NCBI RefSeq assembly: GCF_002631205.1
Contig: NZ_PDLO01000001.1
Coordinates: 682,001 to 746,000, forward strand
DNA: 64,000 nucleotides
Origin: Neolewinella marina
GTDB taxonomy: Bacteria; Bacteroidota; Bacteroidia; Chitinophagales; Saprospiraceae
Direction: 5' to 3'
The notes under the pieces were generated by a model that did not search any database, had not been told where the DNA came from, and saw nothing but the letters and a program-made list of their open reading frames with translations. This document shows, in pieces, positions 8,130 through 18,810 of the stretch; the first letter of the stretch is position 1, and the number at the start of each line of letters is the position of its first letter. A program made the position numbers and the translations under genes.

Positions 8130-9530
8130 ATGAAAGTTGTTTTCGCGCTCCTGCTCTTTTCTACCCTGCTGGCCTGCACCGACCCCATCACGGTGGGTTC
8201 CGACCTGCTGGACAACGACCGCGCCAGCGTAGGCGAGCGCACCGACCTGCCCTTCACCACCCGCGTGGTCCGGGAGGACAGCCTGCTGTCGTACAACGGC
8301 ACCAGCGTGCAGTTCGACGACGTGCGCGCCGTGCCCACCCCGGGATCCTTCACCTTCGGACGAATCGAGGAGCCCACCTTCGGCACCATCAAGCACGGCG
8401 TTTACCTGGTGCCCCGCCTGCCCCTGAACGCCAGTGGCCTGCCAACCGTACCGCAGTTCGCCAGCTTGGTCAACGCCAAGGTCGACTCGGTGGTCATCGT
8501 GCTGCCCATCGATACGGCCCGCGCCTTCTACGGTCCGGGGCGCACCTTCCCCTACCAGGCCCTTGAGATCAGCCAGCCGGTAGATTTCCTGGCCGACTAC
8601 TACACCGACCATACCTTCCCCACCGAGGGCGGTAACCTCAGCTACGACGGCTCCTTCACCGCCACCCGCGAAGCCACCCAGGTGCGGGATACGGCCATCA
8701 CCAGCCCCGCCCTGAACCGGGCCCACGTACGGGTACGGCTGTCGGACGAATTCGCTGCCCGCATCGACGGTCTTACCACGGAGGCCTACGCCGCGGATTC
8801 CACCTTCTGGGAATCCTTCGCCGGGGTATACCTCACCCCCGACGGCCCTTCTCAAGCCCTGGTTACCCTGGCGGCCACCGAATCGACGAATGATACCCCC
8901 TACAGTGGCTTCAACGTATTCTACCAGGACTCCACCGGGCAGCCGGCGGTGTACCGGATGGCCATCCTGCTGGCCCTGGCGAACAACGCCTACGATTACT
9001 CCGGGTCGCTGGTAGAACCCCTGCTGGAGTCCGGTCCCGACAACGAACTGGTGGCCGTGGCCGGTCAGGGCGGCATCATGACGGAGATCAACCTTACCGA
9101 CGTCTCCTCCCTCGAAAACCGGGTCATCAACCGGGCCGTCCTCGAAATCCCCGTCGCCGAGGTGGAGGGCGTAAGCTATACCGACTACCCCCTGCCTACC
9201 CGCCTGGAACTGTTCTACCGCGCCAGCAGCGACGGCCCCCTCCTGCTCATCGAAGACCGGGTGGAACTGGTCCGCACCCGGGCCAGCAACACCAACATCA
9301 ACTTCTTCCTTGGAGGTAAACTGGAAACCGAAAACGGTATTCAGCTGTATTCCCCGGCCTTTTCCATCCACATGCAGCGGATTATCGACGGAGAAGTACC
9401 CGCCCAACTGTACCTTCGCGTCACTCCCCTGGAAACAACCGAGATCCGTGCCGCCCGGGCCTTGCTCAACGGGCCGGCCGCCGGCACCAACCCCGCCCGG
9501 ATCCGGGTCACCTACACTGACCTGGACTGA
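8130..9530 (+). CDS. DUF4270 family lipoprotein
   Basis: This 466-aa protein begins with a lipoprotein signal peptide whose lipobox LLAC places the acylated cysteine at residue 16. The start at 8130 was chosen because it gives this signal; the frame is open further upstream but without a sensible N-terminus. The body is beta-rich with the DUF4270 pattern (N-terminal GSDLLDNDRASVGERTDL, many aromatic beta strands). The family is found almost only in Bacteroidota, is expected at the periplasmic or outer face of the outer membrane, and has no established function that I can name. Confidence 0.82.
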   Translation: MKVVFALLLFSTLLACTDPITVGSDLLDNDRASVGERTDLPFTTRVVREDSLLSYNGTSVQFDDVRAVPTPGSFTFGRIEEPTFGTIKHGVYLVPRLPLNASGLPTVPQFASLVNAKVDSVVIVLPIDTARAFYGPGRTFPYQALEISQPVDFLADYYTDHTFPTEGGNLSYDGSFTATREATQVRDTAITSPALNRAHVRVRLSDEFAARIDGLTTEAYAADSTFWESFAGVYLTPDGPSQALVTLAATESTNDTPYSGFNVFYQDSTGQPAVYRMAILLALANNAYDYSGSLVEPLLESGPDNELVAVAGQGGIMTEINLTDVSSLENRVINRAVLEIPVAEVEGVSYTDYPLPTRLELFYRASSDGPLLLIEDRVELVRTRASNTNINFFLGGKLETENGIQLYSPAFSIHMQRIIDGEVPAQLYLRVTPLETTEIRAARALLNGPAAGTNPARIRVTYTDLD

Positions 9531-9571
9531 GGCCAAAGACAACTAATACCGTCGCGGATCGTTTGAAAGCA

Positions 9572-9598
9572 TGGAACCTTACCCAGGGCAAGGTTCCA
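9572..9598 (+). repeat. Perfect 9-bp inverted repeat before glmS
   Basis: TGGAACCTT and AAGGTTCCA flank a 9-nt loop. No T-run follows. It could be a weak terminator of the DUF4270 gene or a structured element upstream of glmS. Confidence 0.45.
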
Positions 9599-9737
9599 CA
9601 ACCTTGTTAATACCCCGGGACGATTGATATTTCAAGTGCTGCATTAATCACCGCCTCACCCTCGCGGGTCGTGCGGAAGCTACCCTCACCTAAGACTGCA
9701 CCTTCGTATCCCGAAAACATCTTAAACTAGTGAAATT

Positions 9738-11576
<1,839 letters not shown>

Positions 11577-11624
11577 ACCCCGGCGGACCGACATCCGTAT
11601 CACCCCTTAAACACACTCTCCTAT

Positions 11625-12323
11625 ATGGAATGGGATATAGCATATAATACCAGCAACGCAGAACTGATTTACAGCGAGTACGGACGTACCGTCCAGGAAT
11701 TGCTGCAGAAAGCTGACGAAATCGAGAACGACGACGATCGTCAGGCCTACGTTGAGCGGGTCATCAAACTCATGCTGCAGATGCAACCCAGCGTCAAGCA
11801 GCAGGAGAACTACCAGGAAAGACTCTGGAAACACGCCTTCCGCATCGCGGGCGGCAGCCTGAACGTGACCGTCCCCGAAGGTATCAACGCTACTCCCGAT
11901 CCCGAAGGAGTGACCCCCGAGCCCCTGCCCTACCCGGACTCCAACAAGCGGATGCTCCACTACGGAAAGAATGTGCTCAACCTCATCGAGCAGGGCAAGG
12001 CCATGGAAGACGGGCCGGAGCGCGACCTGGTCACCTACACGGCCGCCTACTACATGAAGGTGGCCCTGACCGACTGGCGCGACGGCAAGTTCTTCAATGA
12101 GGACATGATCCGCAAGGACCTCTACGAGCTGAGCGACAAGACGCTGGTCCTGCCCAAGGATGCCAAAATCGGTGAGCCCAGCGGCAACCAGCCTTCCCAG
12201 GATACCGGCACCCGCCGCAAGAAGAAAAAGAAGAAGAGCGGCGGTGGCGGCGGAGGCAGTGGCGGCGGCGGAAACCGCAGCCGCAGCTCCGGAGGTCGCA
12301 GCCGCGGCCGCCGGCGGCGGTAA
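11625..12323 (+). CDS. DUF4290 family protein with Gly/Arg-rich tail
   Basis: This 232-aa protein matches DUF4290, a Bacteroidota family. Residues 1 to about 175 are mainly helical and acidic (MEWDIAYNTSNAEL at the start, YGRTVQELLQKADEIE). The last 45 residues are a Lys run, then Gly-Ser repeats, then Arg-rich repeats, resembling RGG/RNA-binding tails. No signal or TM segment is present. It lies 48 nt after glmS on the same strand and is probably co-transcribed, with a strong terminator right after. The tail suggests nucleic-acid or ribosome contact (inference). Confidence 0.8.
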   Translation: MEWDIAYNTSNAELIYSEYGRTVQELLQKADEIENDDDRQAYVERVIKLMLQMQPSVKQQENYQERLWKHAFRIAGGSLNVTVPEGINATPDPEGVTPEPLPYPDSNKRMLHYGKNVLNLIEQGKAMEDGPERDLVTYTAAYYMKVALTDWRDGKFFNEDMIRKDLYELSDKTLVLPKDAKIGEPSGNQPSQDTGTRRKKKKKKSGGGGGGSGGGGNRSRSSGGRSRGRRRR

Positions 12324-12327
12324 ACCG

Positions 12328-12366
12328 AAAAAGCCCCGTTACGCTCGCGTAACGGGGCTTTTTTTA
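12328..12366. terminator. Bidirectional terminator between DUF4290 and rpsT
   Basis: AGCCCCGTTACG / CGTAACGGGGCT is a perfect 12-bp stem with a short loop, with seven T on the plus side and five on the minus side. It serves both convergent genes and is the clearest intrinsic terminator in the window. Confidence 0.92.
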
Positions 12367-12412
12367 TGCTTAAACTTCAGCAGCGGCGGCGGAGAATAAC
12401 GCGCGAACCGGT

Positions 12413-12667
12413 TTAGCCGAGGCGGTTGACGTGTTCGGCCAGACCCGACTTGAGGTTGTTAGCCTTGTTCTGGTGCCAAAGGTTGCGCTTCGCCAGACGG
12501 TCGATCATGCTGAACAACTGGGGCAGTTGCTTCTCAGCTTCCGAGCGGTCCTCGAGGTCCCGGAGCTTGCGGATGGCCGTCCGGGCAGATTTCTTGTAGT
12601 AGCGGTTGTGGAGGCGCTTGCGCTCGTCCTGACGAATCCGCTTCTTTGCTGATTTGTGATGTGCCAT
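12413..12667 (-). CDS. rpsT: 30S ribosomal protein S20 (bS20)
   Basis: This 84-aa, strongly basic helical protein starts MAHHKSAKKRIRQ and contains NRYYKKSARTAIRKL, the bS20 signature; the family is 80-90 residues. It binds 16S rRNA during early 30S assembly. It has its own promoter (TACTTTTG box at 12726-12733, minus strand) and ends at the bidirectional terminator, so it is monocistronic. Confidence 0.97.
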   Translation of the reverse strand: MAHHKSAKKRIRQDERKRLHNRYYKKSARTAIRKLRDLEDRSEAEKQLPQLFSMIDRLAKRNLWHQNKANNLKSGLAEHVNRLG

Positions 12668-12725
12668 TGGTAGATATTTTAGTCGTGGTTACGCTCCGCC
12701 GCGTGGATAGAGCTGAATTAGTCCG

Positions 12726-12733
12726 CAAAAGTA
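12726..12733 (-). promoter_or_regulatory. -7 box of rpsT
   Basis: On the minus strand this reads TACTTTTG, a perfect TAnnTTTG match, about 58 nt before the ATG at 12667. TTGG lies about 19-20 nt further upstream as a -33-like element inside the end of the TonB receptor gene. Confidence 0.6.
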
Positions 12734-12749
12734 CGACCTATTCCCTGCT

Positions 12750-15026
12750 TTACCAACTGTAGCTGAGGCGAAAATTAATGCTTCTGCCGGGAGCGTCGGC
12801 GAAGTAGCGCTGGCGGTCCAGGTAATCGCGGTACGCCTGGTCGAGCAGGTTGTCCACTTCCAGTTCCAGATTCAGGTCGTTGCCGCCCAGACTCAGGGTG
12901 CGGGCCAGGCCCAGGCCGAAGAGGGCGTATCCGGGGGGCGGCGGCAGAATATCCTGCTCGGCCTCCAGCCGCGACTGCCGGGCCACCACCAGGGCGGAGG
13001 CCGTCAGCAGTAGATCGGCGGGCAGGGCGTAGGCCAGGGCCGTCCGCCAGTTCGTCGGTGGCATATACACCAGGGGCAGGTCATCTTCGCGGTTGTAGCC
13101 CCTCACCACCGCTACCCCACTCTCGATGTCGAGGTCACCCAGCTGGGCCAGGGCGGTCAGTTGTCCGCCGTACAGTTCGGCGTCCACGCCCCGGTAGGTA
13201 AAGACGGGGAAGGCCCCGCGCACGGTCAGGCGGAATTCCTGTTCGGGTTCCAGGTTGATGAAGTTGGCCACCCGCTGGTAGAAGACGCCGCCCGACAGCG
13301 ACAGGGTACCGTCGCGACTGCCGTAGTTGAGCTCCAGGGAGGCCTTGAGCGAGCGTTCCGGCAGCAAGGAGGAATCCCCTTCCTCGATCCCGCTTACGCC
13401 CTGGTGGAGGCCCTGGCTGTACAGCTCATTAATCTGGGGGGCCCGTTGGCGGTAGGTAAGCTCGGTTTCCCCGCCCAGCCGGCGGTTCACCCGCAGACTG
13501 GCACCCGCGCTCGCGCCCACCGTATTGTAGTGGTGGCGGTAGCGGATCACGCGCCGGGGCAGGTCGCGGCTGATGGTGAGGGCCTCGTAGTACTGGTGGT
13601 CGAAGCGGGCACCGAAATGGTAGCGGAAGACCTCGGGCTTGTAGTGGTAGGTCACGTAGCCCCCCACCCGATTGGCCAGGTAGTCGGGAATGAGGGGCAG
13701 GATGCCGGTGCCGGGCTGGTTGGTGTTGTCGACGTTCTCGAGCTGTACCCCCGCTTCCAGGCTGCGCTGGTCGCCCAGCTTGCGTTGGTGCTGTCCCTCC
13801 AGCAGGTGGCTGTACTGCCGCAGCTTGAGGGCCGCCCGGTCGTCGTCGCCGCCCCGGCGGACGTCAAACTCCTGACGGTCGTCGAGCTGTCCCCCGTAGA
13901 GCAGGCTGTAGGTATTACCCGGGGAGGGGGTGAAGGTGAGTTCCCCCTTCAGCAGGTGGTGGCTCACCCGCTGCCGGGGGGAGCCAAAATCATAGCTGAA
14001 CCCCGGATCGGTGTAGAAAGGCCGGGGGCGGCCGATGGCCTCCTCCAGGTCGCTCAGGTTGCCTACGTGGGAGCCCCGGAGCACTCCGATGGAGGCATTG
14101 AATAGGCTGTAGTAGGCCCGGGCGGTCCACCGGGGGTTCAGGAACTTGGCGGCCTGCACGGCCACGTTCCCTTCCCGCTGTCCGGTGTTCGTCAGGTAGT
14201 AGTCGGGGGCCCGCCGGTCGCCGCTGGCCTTGGCACTGGCGCTGATCCGGTAGGCCACGTAGGCCGTATCGGTGAGTCGGGCGTTGAGGGTGTGGCCCCA
14301 GCCGTTGGAGCGCAGTCCGTAGGCCACCTTACCGCCGGGGGTGGTCCGCTCGGTCAGGGGGGCCGGTTCGATCAGGACGGTGGGGCCCAGGGTACTGCCA
14401 CCGTAGCGCAGGGCATCCACCCCTTCCACTACCCGGACGTAGGCCGCTACCCAGGGATCGATTTCCGGGGCGTGGTCGTTGCCCCACTGCTGCCCCGCCT
14501 GGGGCACGCCGTTGTTCTGGATGCTTAGCCGGTTGCCGTACAGTCCTTCGAATACCGGCTTGTTGGCCGCCGTTCCGGTACGCAGGCTGCTGACCCCCGT
14601 GATCCGTTCCAGCACCAGCCCGAGCTGGCGATCGGCCTGGCGGTCGAGGCGTTCTTCGTAGTCGACCCCGGCGCCGGTCGCGGAAACGGTGACCGTTTCA
14701 GTGTAGTTATCGTGGTGGTGCAGATAAACCGCAAAGGAGGTGTCCCGCTGCAGGTTCAGGGTAATCACCTTCGGGTCACAGCCGATGTGACTGAACCGCA
14801 GGGTGAGGGGCCCGGGGCATCGGCCAGGGAGGACGAAGTTGCCGTCGGCGTCGGCCTGTACCCCCTCTCCGGTTTCCACGGCGTAGACGCTGGCGAAGGC
14901 CAGTTCTTCCCGCCCGTGCTCATCCAGCATCGTTCCGGACACCCGCAGGTCACAGCGCTGGGCGCGGACGCAGGTGCCAAGGGCCAACAGCAGGAGGCCG
15001 ACCAACCAGCTTTTGCGGCTCACCAC
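12750..15026 (-). CDS. TonB-dependent outer membrane receptor
   Basis: This 758-aa protein has a signal peptide (WLVGLLLLALGTCVRA), a carboxypeptidase-like regulatory domain at about 25-105 (LRVSGTMLDEHGREELAFASV), a plug domain at about 110-235 (NKPVFEGLYGNRLSIQNNG, RVVEGVDALRYGG) and a C-terminal beta barrel ending in an aromatic strand (INFRLSYSW). It takes up a substrate using TonB energy. A HHHD stretch precedes the plug. The gene starts 1 nt after an upstream lipoprotein stop, so they form a transport unit. Similar receptor/lipoprotein pairs in Flavobacteriia are often linked to metal uptake; here the substrate is only inferred. Confidence 0.93.
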   Translation of the reverse strand: MVSRKSWLVGLLLLALGTCVRAQRCDLRVSGTMLDEHGREELAFASVYAVETGEGVQADADGNFVLPGRCPGPLTLRFSHIGCDPKVITLNLQRDTSFAVYLHHHDNYTETVTVSATGAGVDYEERLDRQADRQLGLVLERITGVSSLRTGTAANKPVFEGLYGNRLSIQNNGVPQAGQQWGNDHAPEIDPWVAAYVRVVEGVDALRYGGSTLGPTVLIEPAPLTERTTPGGKVAYGLRSNGWGHTLNARLTDTAYVAYRISASAKASGDRRAPDYYLTNTGQREGNVAVQAAKFLNPRWTARAYYSLFNASIGVLRGSHVGNLSDLEEAIGRPRPFYTDPGFSYDFGSPRQRVSHHLLKGELTFTPSPGNTYSLLYGGQLDDRQEFDVRRGGDDDRAALKLRQYSHLLEGQHQRKLGDQRSLEAGVQLENVDNTNQPGTGILPLIPDYLANRVGGYVTYHYKPEVFRYHFGARFDHQYYEALTISRDLPRRVIRYRHHYNTVGASAGASLRVNRRLGGETELTYRQRAPQINELYSQGLHQGVSGIEEGDSSLLPERSLKASLELNYGSRDGTLSLSGGVFYQRVANFINLEPEQEFRLTVRGAFPVFTYRGVDAELYGGQLTALAQLGDLDIESGVAVVRGYNREDDLPLVYMPPTNWRTALAYALPADLLLTASALVVARQSRLEAEQDILPPPPGYALFGLGLARTLSLGGNDLNLELEVDNLLDQAYRDYLDRQRYFADAPGRSINFRLSYSW

Positions 15027-15027
15027 C

Positions 15028-15594
15028 TTAATCTTCGATCGATACCGGGAAGGTCACTTCCACGTCGGTTTCCCCGCCGGCCCCGGCAGGGTCCGAAATG
15101 GTGGCCTGGCTCGACTTGTTGGGCAGGTGGCGCAGGATAATGGTGAGCGTGCCGCTGGATAACCCGCCGGTTGCCAGTTGGGTAAGTACGCCCAGGGGCT
15201 TGCCGTCACCGTCGGAGTCCTGGTAGGTCAGGTCCACTTCCAGACTGGTACTCGGCACGTAGAAGAACTGATGGTCTTCGGCTTCGGCAACGACTTCCGC
15301 GGTGATGTCTTCCGGGTTGCTGGAGTCAGACAGGTTGGACACGACAAGGGTACCATCGTAGAGCGTATTCGCTGCCAGGGGACCGGTGACGTTAATCTGG
15401 GCCGGTTCAGCTCCGTCGCCGTCGGGATCCGAGAACGTCATGGTGATTTCTTCGCCGCCGCCCACGGGCTGAAGTTGGTAAATGACGTCGGTGATGACTT
15501 CCTCCTCGTTTTCGATTATGGGGTCTGCCTTTGTAGTACAGGCCGACCACAGCAGCAGCAGGGGCAAAGCCAGGAAAGAGAAAATGCGGTTCAT
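15028..15594 (-). CDS. Lipoprotein partner of the TonB receptor
   Basis: This 188-aa protein has a signal peptide with acylated Cys19 (WSACTT). The mature part has two similar beta-rich halves, each with a D-x-D-G-D acidic motif (SDPDGDGAE and QDSDGDGKP) that look like calcium- or metal-binding loops. It resembles Bacteroidota lipoproteins labelled type 1 periplasmic-binding-like that sit next to TonB receptors. The stop abuts the receptor start (1-nt gap), so the two are expected to be translated together, with the lipoprotein first. A surface substrate-capture role is inferred. Confidence 0.72.
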   Translation of the reverse strand: MNRIFSFLALPLLLLWSACTTKADPIIENEEEVITDVIYQLQPVGGGEEITMTFSDPDGDGAEPAQINVTGPLAANTLYDGTLVVSNLSDSSNPEDITAEVVAEAEDHQFFYVPSTSLEVDLTYQDSDGDGKPLGVLTQLATGGLSSGTLTIILRHLPNKSSQATISDPAGAGGETDVEVTFPVSIED

Positions 15595-15648
15595 ATGGGG
15601 TTAGTGGTTTTGCAGTAAGCAACGCCTAAGCGGCGGGGCGGTTGGCCC

Positions 15649-15687
15649 AAAAATAAAAGAGCCCCCGCCGCGGAGGCGACGGGGGCC
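15649..15687 (-). terminator. Terminator of the beta-lactamase-fold gene
   Basis: On the minus strand GCCCCCGTCGC / GCGGCGGGGGC forms a stem with a 4-nt loop, followed by a T-rich tract (CTCTTTTATTTTT). It lies downstream of the gene ending at 15749. Confidence 0.8.
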
Positions 15688-15748
15688 GAAAATGGTCATG
15701 TCTGTTGCAGAATCCAGGGCATTGCCCGGGCCTCAACTTATGGTTTGA

Positions 15749-16753
15749 CTAGTTCTGGGCGAGCCGGTCCATCACCTCACCCAACTCGCGGATGATCTGT
15801 TCGCCGGCGGGGTCTTCCACCAGGGCGGTCATGATGTAGTTGCGGTCGGCATCCTGCACCAGGGCGCAGTCGGCGTGGTAAACGCTCCAGGAGCCCGACT
15901 TGCGGTACACCTTGGCGTTGGGGGCTACCCGGTCGAGGGTGTTGACGAACTTGTGGTGCAGCTCGGGGTCTACCAGGTAGCTCATCATCTTTTCGCTGCT
16001 TTCGGGGCTGACGAGGCGACCGTTGGCCAGCAGGTAGAAGTAGCGGCAGATCTGGTCGGTGGTGGCCGCATGGCTGATGCCCTTCAGGGGGTCGGGGTAG
16101 CGGCGTCCGCCGGCGGCGTAGCGCTTGCCTACCCACAGCCCACCGCCGTTCTTGGGGTCGTAGAGTTCGTGGCGGGGATCGCGCATGGTCCTTTCGATGT
16201 TTTCGAAGGTGACGCGGTCGATCATCCGGGTGGTGGCGGCGTTGTTCGACTTGGCGATCATCATGCGCATGTCGGACTTGATCTCCGCGGTTTCCTGCAG
16301 TTCACCCCGCTCGATGGCGTCGTGGGCGGCGGCCAGTACGGCGATCTTGGGGAGGCTGGCGGCGTACATCATGTGCTTGCCGTTCAGGGTGGCGAAGCGC
16401 GGATTGGTTTCGTCGCGGAGGTCGACCAGGCCGACCGAAAGTTTCTTGCTGCGGTACAGCTGGGCCCAGACGGGATTGGCCAGAATGGCGGCCTTCAGCT
16501 GGGCTTCGAAGGACTTGTCCTCGAAATCGCGCAGCCGGAAGCTGGGCGCGAGTACTTCTTCAGAAATTTCGGGTAAAACGGGCGTTTCTGCGGTGACTTT
16601 TTCTGCGGTGGGCGTCTCAAGGTTAAGCGGGACAAAAAAGGCGTTGGCGGCCGTAAAGTTTCCGTTGAGGTAGCGGGAAAGGTCCAGATCGGAGCTGCTC
16701 ATGAATAAGGCGGCAGCGACGCTCAGGAAAAGGAAAAAGGGTTTCTTCAACAT
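15749..16753 (-). CDS. Class A beta-lactamase-fold serine hydrolase
   Basis: This 334-aa exported protein has an N-terminal hydrophobic signal (FFLFLSVAAALFMS), a linker of about 60 residues, and a penicillin-binding/class A fold (Beta-lactamase2 type). The catalytic motifs are present: S133-L-P-K136 (SxxK), S169-N-N (SDN-like) and K285-S-G287 (KTG-like). No omega-loop Glu-x-x-Leu-Asn of true class A beta-lactamases is apparent. I therefore think a DD-peptidase or other peptidoglycan hydrolase role is at least as likely as antibiotic resistance. It is monocistronic, with its own promoter and terminator. Confidence 0.85.
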   Translation of the reverse strand: MLKKPFFLFLSVAAALFMSSSDLDLSRYLNGNFTAANAFFVPLNLETPTAEKVTAETPVLPEISEEVLAPSFRLRDFEDKSFEAQLKAAILANPVWAQLYRSKKLSVGLVDLRDETNPRFATLNGKHMMYAASLPKIAVLAAAHDAIERGELQETAEIKSDMRMMIAKSNNAATTRMIDRVTFENIERTMRDPRHELYDPKNGGGLWVGKRYAAGGRRYPDPLKGISHAATTDQICRYFYLLANGRLVSPESSEKMMSYLVDPELHHKFVNTLDRVAPNAKVYRKSGSWSVYHADCALVQDADRNYIMTALVEDPAGEQIIRELGEVMDRLAQN

Positions 16754-16916
16754 AAGTGATAGACTTGCACGTGAACATAGGGCTCGGCTTGCCCCCTTGT
16801 GAGGGAAGTCCGAATTAGGCTTAGTCTGGTGTTGCTTGGATTGGAAGGTCGCTTGAAGTGGCCGGCGACTCGGCTAAAACTGGGGCTACCCCGGGGGGGT
16901 CTGACTGAATACAATA

Positions 16917-16924
16917 CAAAGGTA
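16917..16924 (-). promoter_or_regulatory. -7 box of the beta-lactamase-fold gene
   Basis: The minus strand reads TACCTTTG, a perfect TAnnTTTG match, with TTGG about 20 nt upstream. It predicts a leader of about 155 nt before the ATG at 16753, the longest in the window; I see no recognised riboswitch in it. Confidence 0.6.
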
Positions 16925-17051
16925 GACAGGGTTGCTGAGCATTCCAACTGAAATGCGGCAAATGTACTGTTTAACAGAATCTTAACGGACGCGCACCGCC
17001 CTTGGTACGTCCCCGCCGAAACTTTTGTTGGCGGAAGAAATCCAGGCGACC

Positions 17052-18638
17052 TTAGTACTCCGAAGTCTGGTGGAACTCGATCTCGGGGTGATTGTCGCGG
17101 GCCATCTGCAGCGTCCAGGCGCTTTCGGCCAAGTACACCATGCGGCCTTCCTTATCGACCGCGATTTGCTGCCGCCGCCGTTCGGCGAAAGCCTGCAGGG
17201 CCTTTTCATCCTTGCTGCTTACCCACAGGGCCTTGTAGAGGTTGATGGGTTCGTAGATCACCGTGGCGCCGTATTCGTGCTCCAACCGGTACTGGATAAC
17301 GTCAAACTGCAGGGCTCCCACGGTACCGATGATCTGGGCATTGTCGACGCCGCGGGTAAACAACTGAGCTACTCCTTCGTCCATCAACTGGTCGATACCC
17401 TTGGCCAGCTGCTTGGATTTCATGGGGTCGCCGTTCACCACCCGGCGGAATTGCTCGGGACTGAAACTGGGGATGCCCTTGAAGTGCAGCTCCTCCCCTT
17501 CCGTGAGGGTATCGCCGATCTTGAAGTTGCCGGAATCGTACAGGCCAACCACGTCTCCCGCGTAGGCTGCCTCGATCACCTCCTTGCGGTCGGCCATGAA
17601 GCTGGTGGGGTTGGCAAATTTCAGCTTGCGCCCCTGGCGGACGTGGAGGTAGTTGGTGTTGCGTTCGAAGGTACCGGAACAGATGCGCAAAAAGGCGATC
17701 CGGTCGCGGTGGCGGGGATCCATATTGGCGTGGATCTTGAAGACGAAGCCGGCGAACTGCTCTTCTTCAGGCAATACCTGCCGCTCTTCGGTGGGCCGCG
17801 GAAGCGGTGGCGGGGCGATGCGCACGAAGCAGTCCAGGAGCTCCTTCACCCCGAAGTTATTGACCGCTGAACCAAAGAAGACGGGGCTTACCGCCCCCCG
17901 GAGGTACACTTCCCGGTCAAAGGCCGGGTAGACGCCCCGGATCATTTCTACTTCTTCGCGCAGCTCCTTGGCCGCGTCGGTACCGATCAGGCGGGTCAGT
18001 TCGGGGTCGTCCAGGTCGGTAAACTCGATGGTTTCCTCGGGCCTCCCCTGCTTGTTGTCGGGGCGGAAGAGTACGATCCGCTCCTCAAAAAGGTTGTAGA
18101 CGCCCTGGAAGCGGTCGCCCATGCCGATGGGCCAGCTCAGGGGGACCACCTTCAGCATCAGTTTCTGCTCCACCTCGTCCAGGAGGTCGAAGGCTTCCTT
18201 GCCCGGGCGGTCCATCTTGTTGATGAAGACGATGACCGGGGTTTTGCGCATCCGGCAGACTTCGACCAGTTTTTCGGTCTGCTCCTCTACGCCCTTGGCG
18301 ACGTCGATGACCACGATCACGCTGTCGACCGCCGTAAGGGTACGGTAGGTGTCCTCGGCGAAATCCTTGTGGCCCGGGGTATCGAGGATGTTGATCTTCT
18401 TGCCGGCGTAGTCGAAGGCCATAACGGAGGTGGCCACCGAGATGCCCCGCTGGCGCTCGATCTCCATGAAGTCCGATGTGGTACTCTTCTTGATCTTGTT
18501 GCTCTTCACGGCACCGGCCTCCTGGATGGCACCGCCGAACAGCAGGAGTTTCTCCGTCAGCGTCGTCTTACCGGCGTCGGGGTGGGCAACGATGCCGAAG
18601 GTCCGGCGTTTGGCAATTTCTGAATTTTGCTTGGTCAT
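17052..18638 (-). CDS. prfC: Peptide chain release factor 3
   Basis: This 528-aa translational GTPase recycles RF1/RF2 from the ribosome. G1 [10 protein letters not shown]2 region [15 protein letters not shown] (characteristic of RF3), G3 DTPGHKDF, G4 NKMD and the C-terminal domains ending in [14 protein letters not shown] are present. The family N-terminus ([18 protein letters not shown]) fixes the start at 18638; an upstream in-frame ATG at 18671 would include the promoter box. The -7 box ends 9 nt before the start codon, so the mRNA should have almost no leader. It diverges from tRNA-Thr. Confidence 0.96.
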   Translation of the reverse strand: MTKQNSEIAKRRTFGIVAHPDAGKTTLTEKLLLFGGAIQEAGAVKSNKIKKSTTSDFMEIERQRGISVATSVMAFDYAGKKINILDTPGHKDFAEDTYRTLTAVDSVIVVIDVAKGVEEQTEKLVEVCRMRKTPVIVFINKMDRPGKEAFDLLDEVEQKLMLKVVPLSWPIGMGDRFQGVYNLFEERIVLFRPDNKQGRPEETIEFTDLDDPELTRLIGTDAAKELREEVEMIRGVYPAFDREVYLRGAVSPVFFGSAVNNFGVKELLDCFVRIAPPPLPRPTEERQVLPEEEQFAGFVFKIHANMDPRHRDRIAFLRICSGTFERNTNYLHVRQGRKLKFANPTSFMADRKEVIEAAYAGDVVGLYDSGNFKIGDTLTEGEELHFKGIPSFSPEQFRRVVNGDPMKSKQLAKGIDQLMDEGVAQLFTRGVDNAQIIGTVGALQFDVIQYRLEHEYGATVIYEPINLYKALWVSSKDEKALQAFAERRRQQIAVDKEGRMVYLAESAWTLQMARDNHPEIEFHQTSEY

Positions 18639-18646
18639 AATCGGCC

Positions 18647-18664
18647 GCAAAGATATATCTTTGC
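18647..18664. promoter_or_regulatory. Palindromic divergent promoter of prfC and tRNA-Thr
   Basis: The 18 bases GCAAAGATATATCTTTGC are a perfect palindrome that contains TATCTTTG on each strand, back to back and sharing the same centre. The plus box (18656-18663) lies 10 nt before tRNA-Thr and the minus box (18655-18648) lies 9 nt before prfC. The two sigma-bound polymerases cannot occupy both at once. Confidence 0.75.
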
Positions 18665-18673
18665 CGGCCAATC

Positions 18674-18749
18674 GCCATCCTAGCTCAGTTGGTAGAGCAA
18701 TTCATTCGTAATGAATAGGTCGTCGGTTCGAGTCCGATGGATGGCTCCA
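18674..18749 (+). tRNA. tRNA-Thr (CGT)
   Basis: Acceptor GCCATCC pairs with GGATGGC. The anticodon stem ATTCA/TGAAT encloses loop TTCGTAA, anticodon CGT at 18707-18709. The T arm GTCGG-TTCGAGT-CCGAT is intact. The discriminator is T (18746), followed by an encoded CCA (18747-18749), unlike the two tRNAs near 1.5 kb. A terminator follows 9 nt later. Confidence 0.95.
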
Positions 18750-18758
18750 CCCCAAAAA

Positions 18759-18797
18759 AGAAGTCCCGACCTCCTGCTGGAAGTCGGGACTTTTTTT
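18759..18797. terminator. Bidirectional terminator between tRNA-Thr and a lipoprotein gene
   Basis: AAGTCCCGAC / GTCGGGACTT forms a perfect 10-bp stem with a T7 tract on the plus strand and a T6 tract on the minus strand, serving the convergent units. Confidence 0.92.
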
Positions 18798-18810
18798 GTG
18801 TTCCCCTGGC

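Noticed and set aside
9531-9737. glmS ribozyme upstream of glmS
   Set aside because: The 207 bases contain one 9-bp inverted repeat but not the conserved core of the ribozyme, and glmS ribozymes are not typical of this phylum.
15749-16753. Calling the class A-fold hydrolase a beta-lactamase resistance gene
   Set aside because: SxxK, SNN and KSG are present, but the omega-loop signature of true class A enzymes is not apparent, so resistance is not supported.
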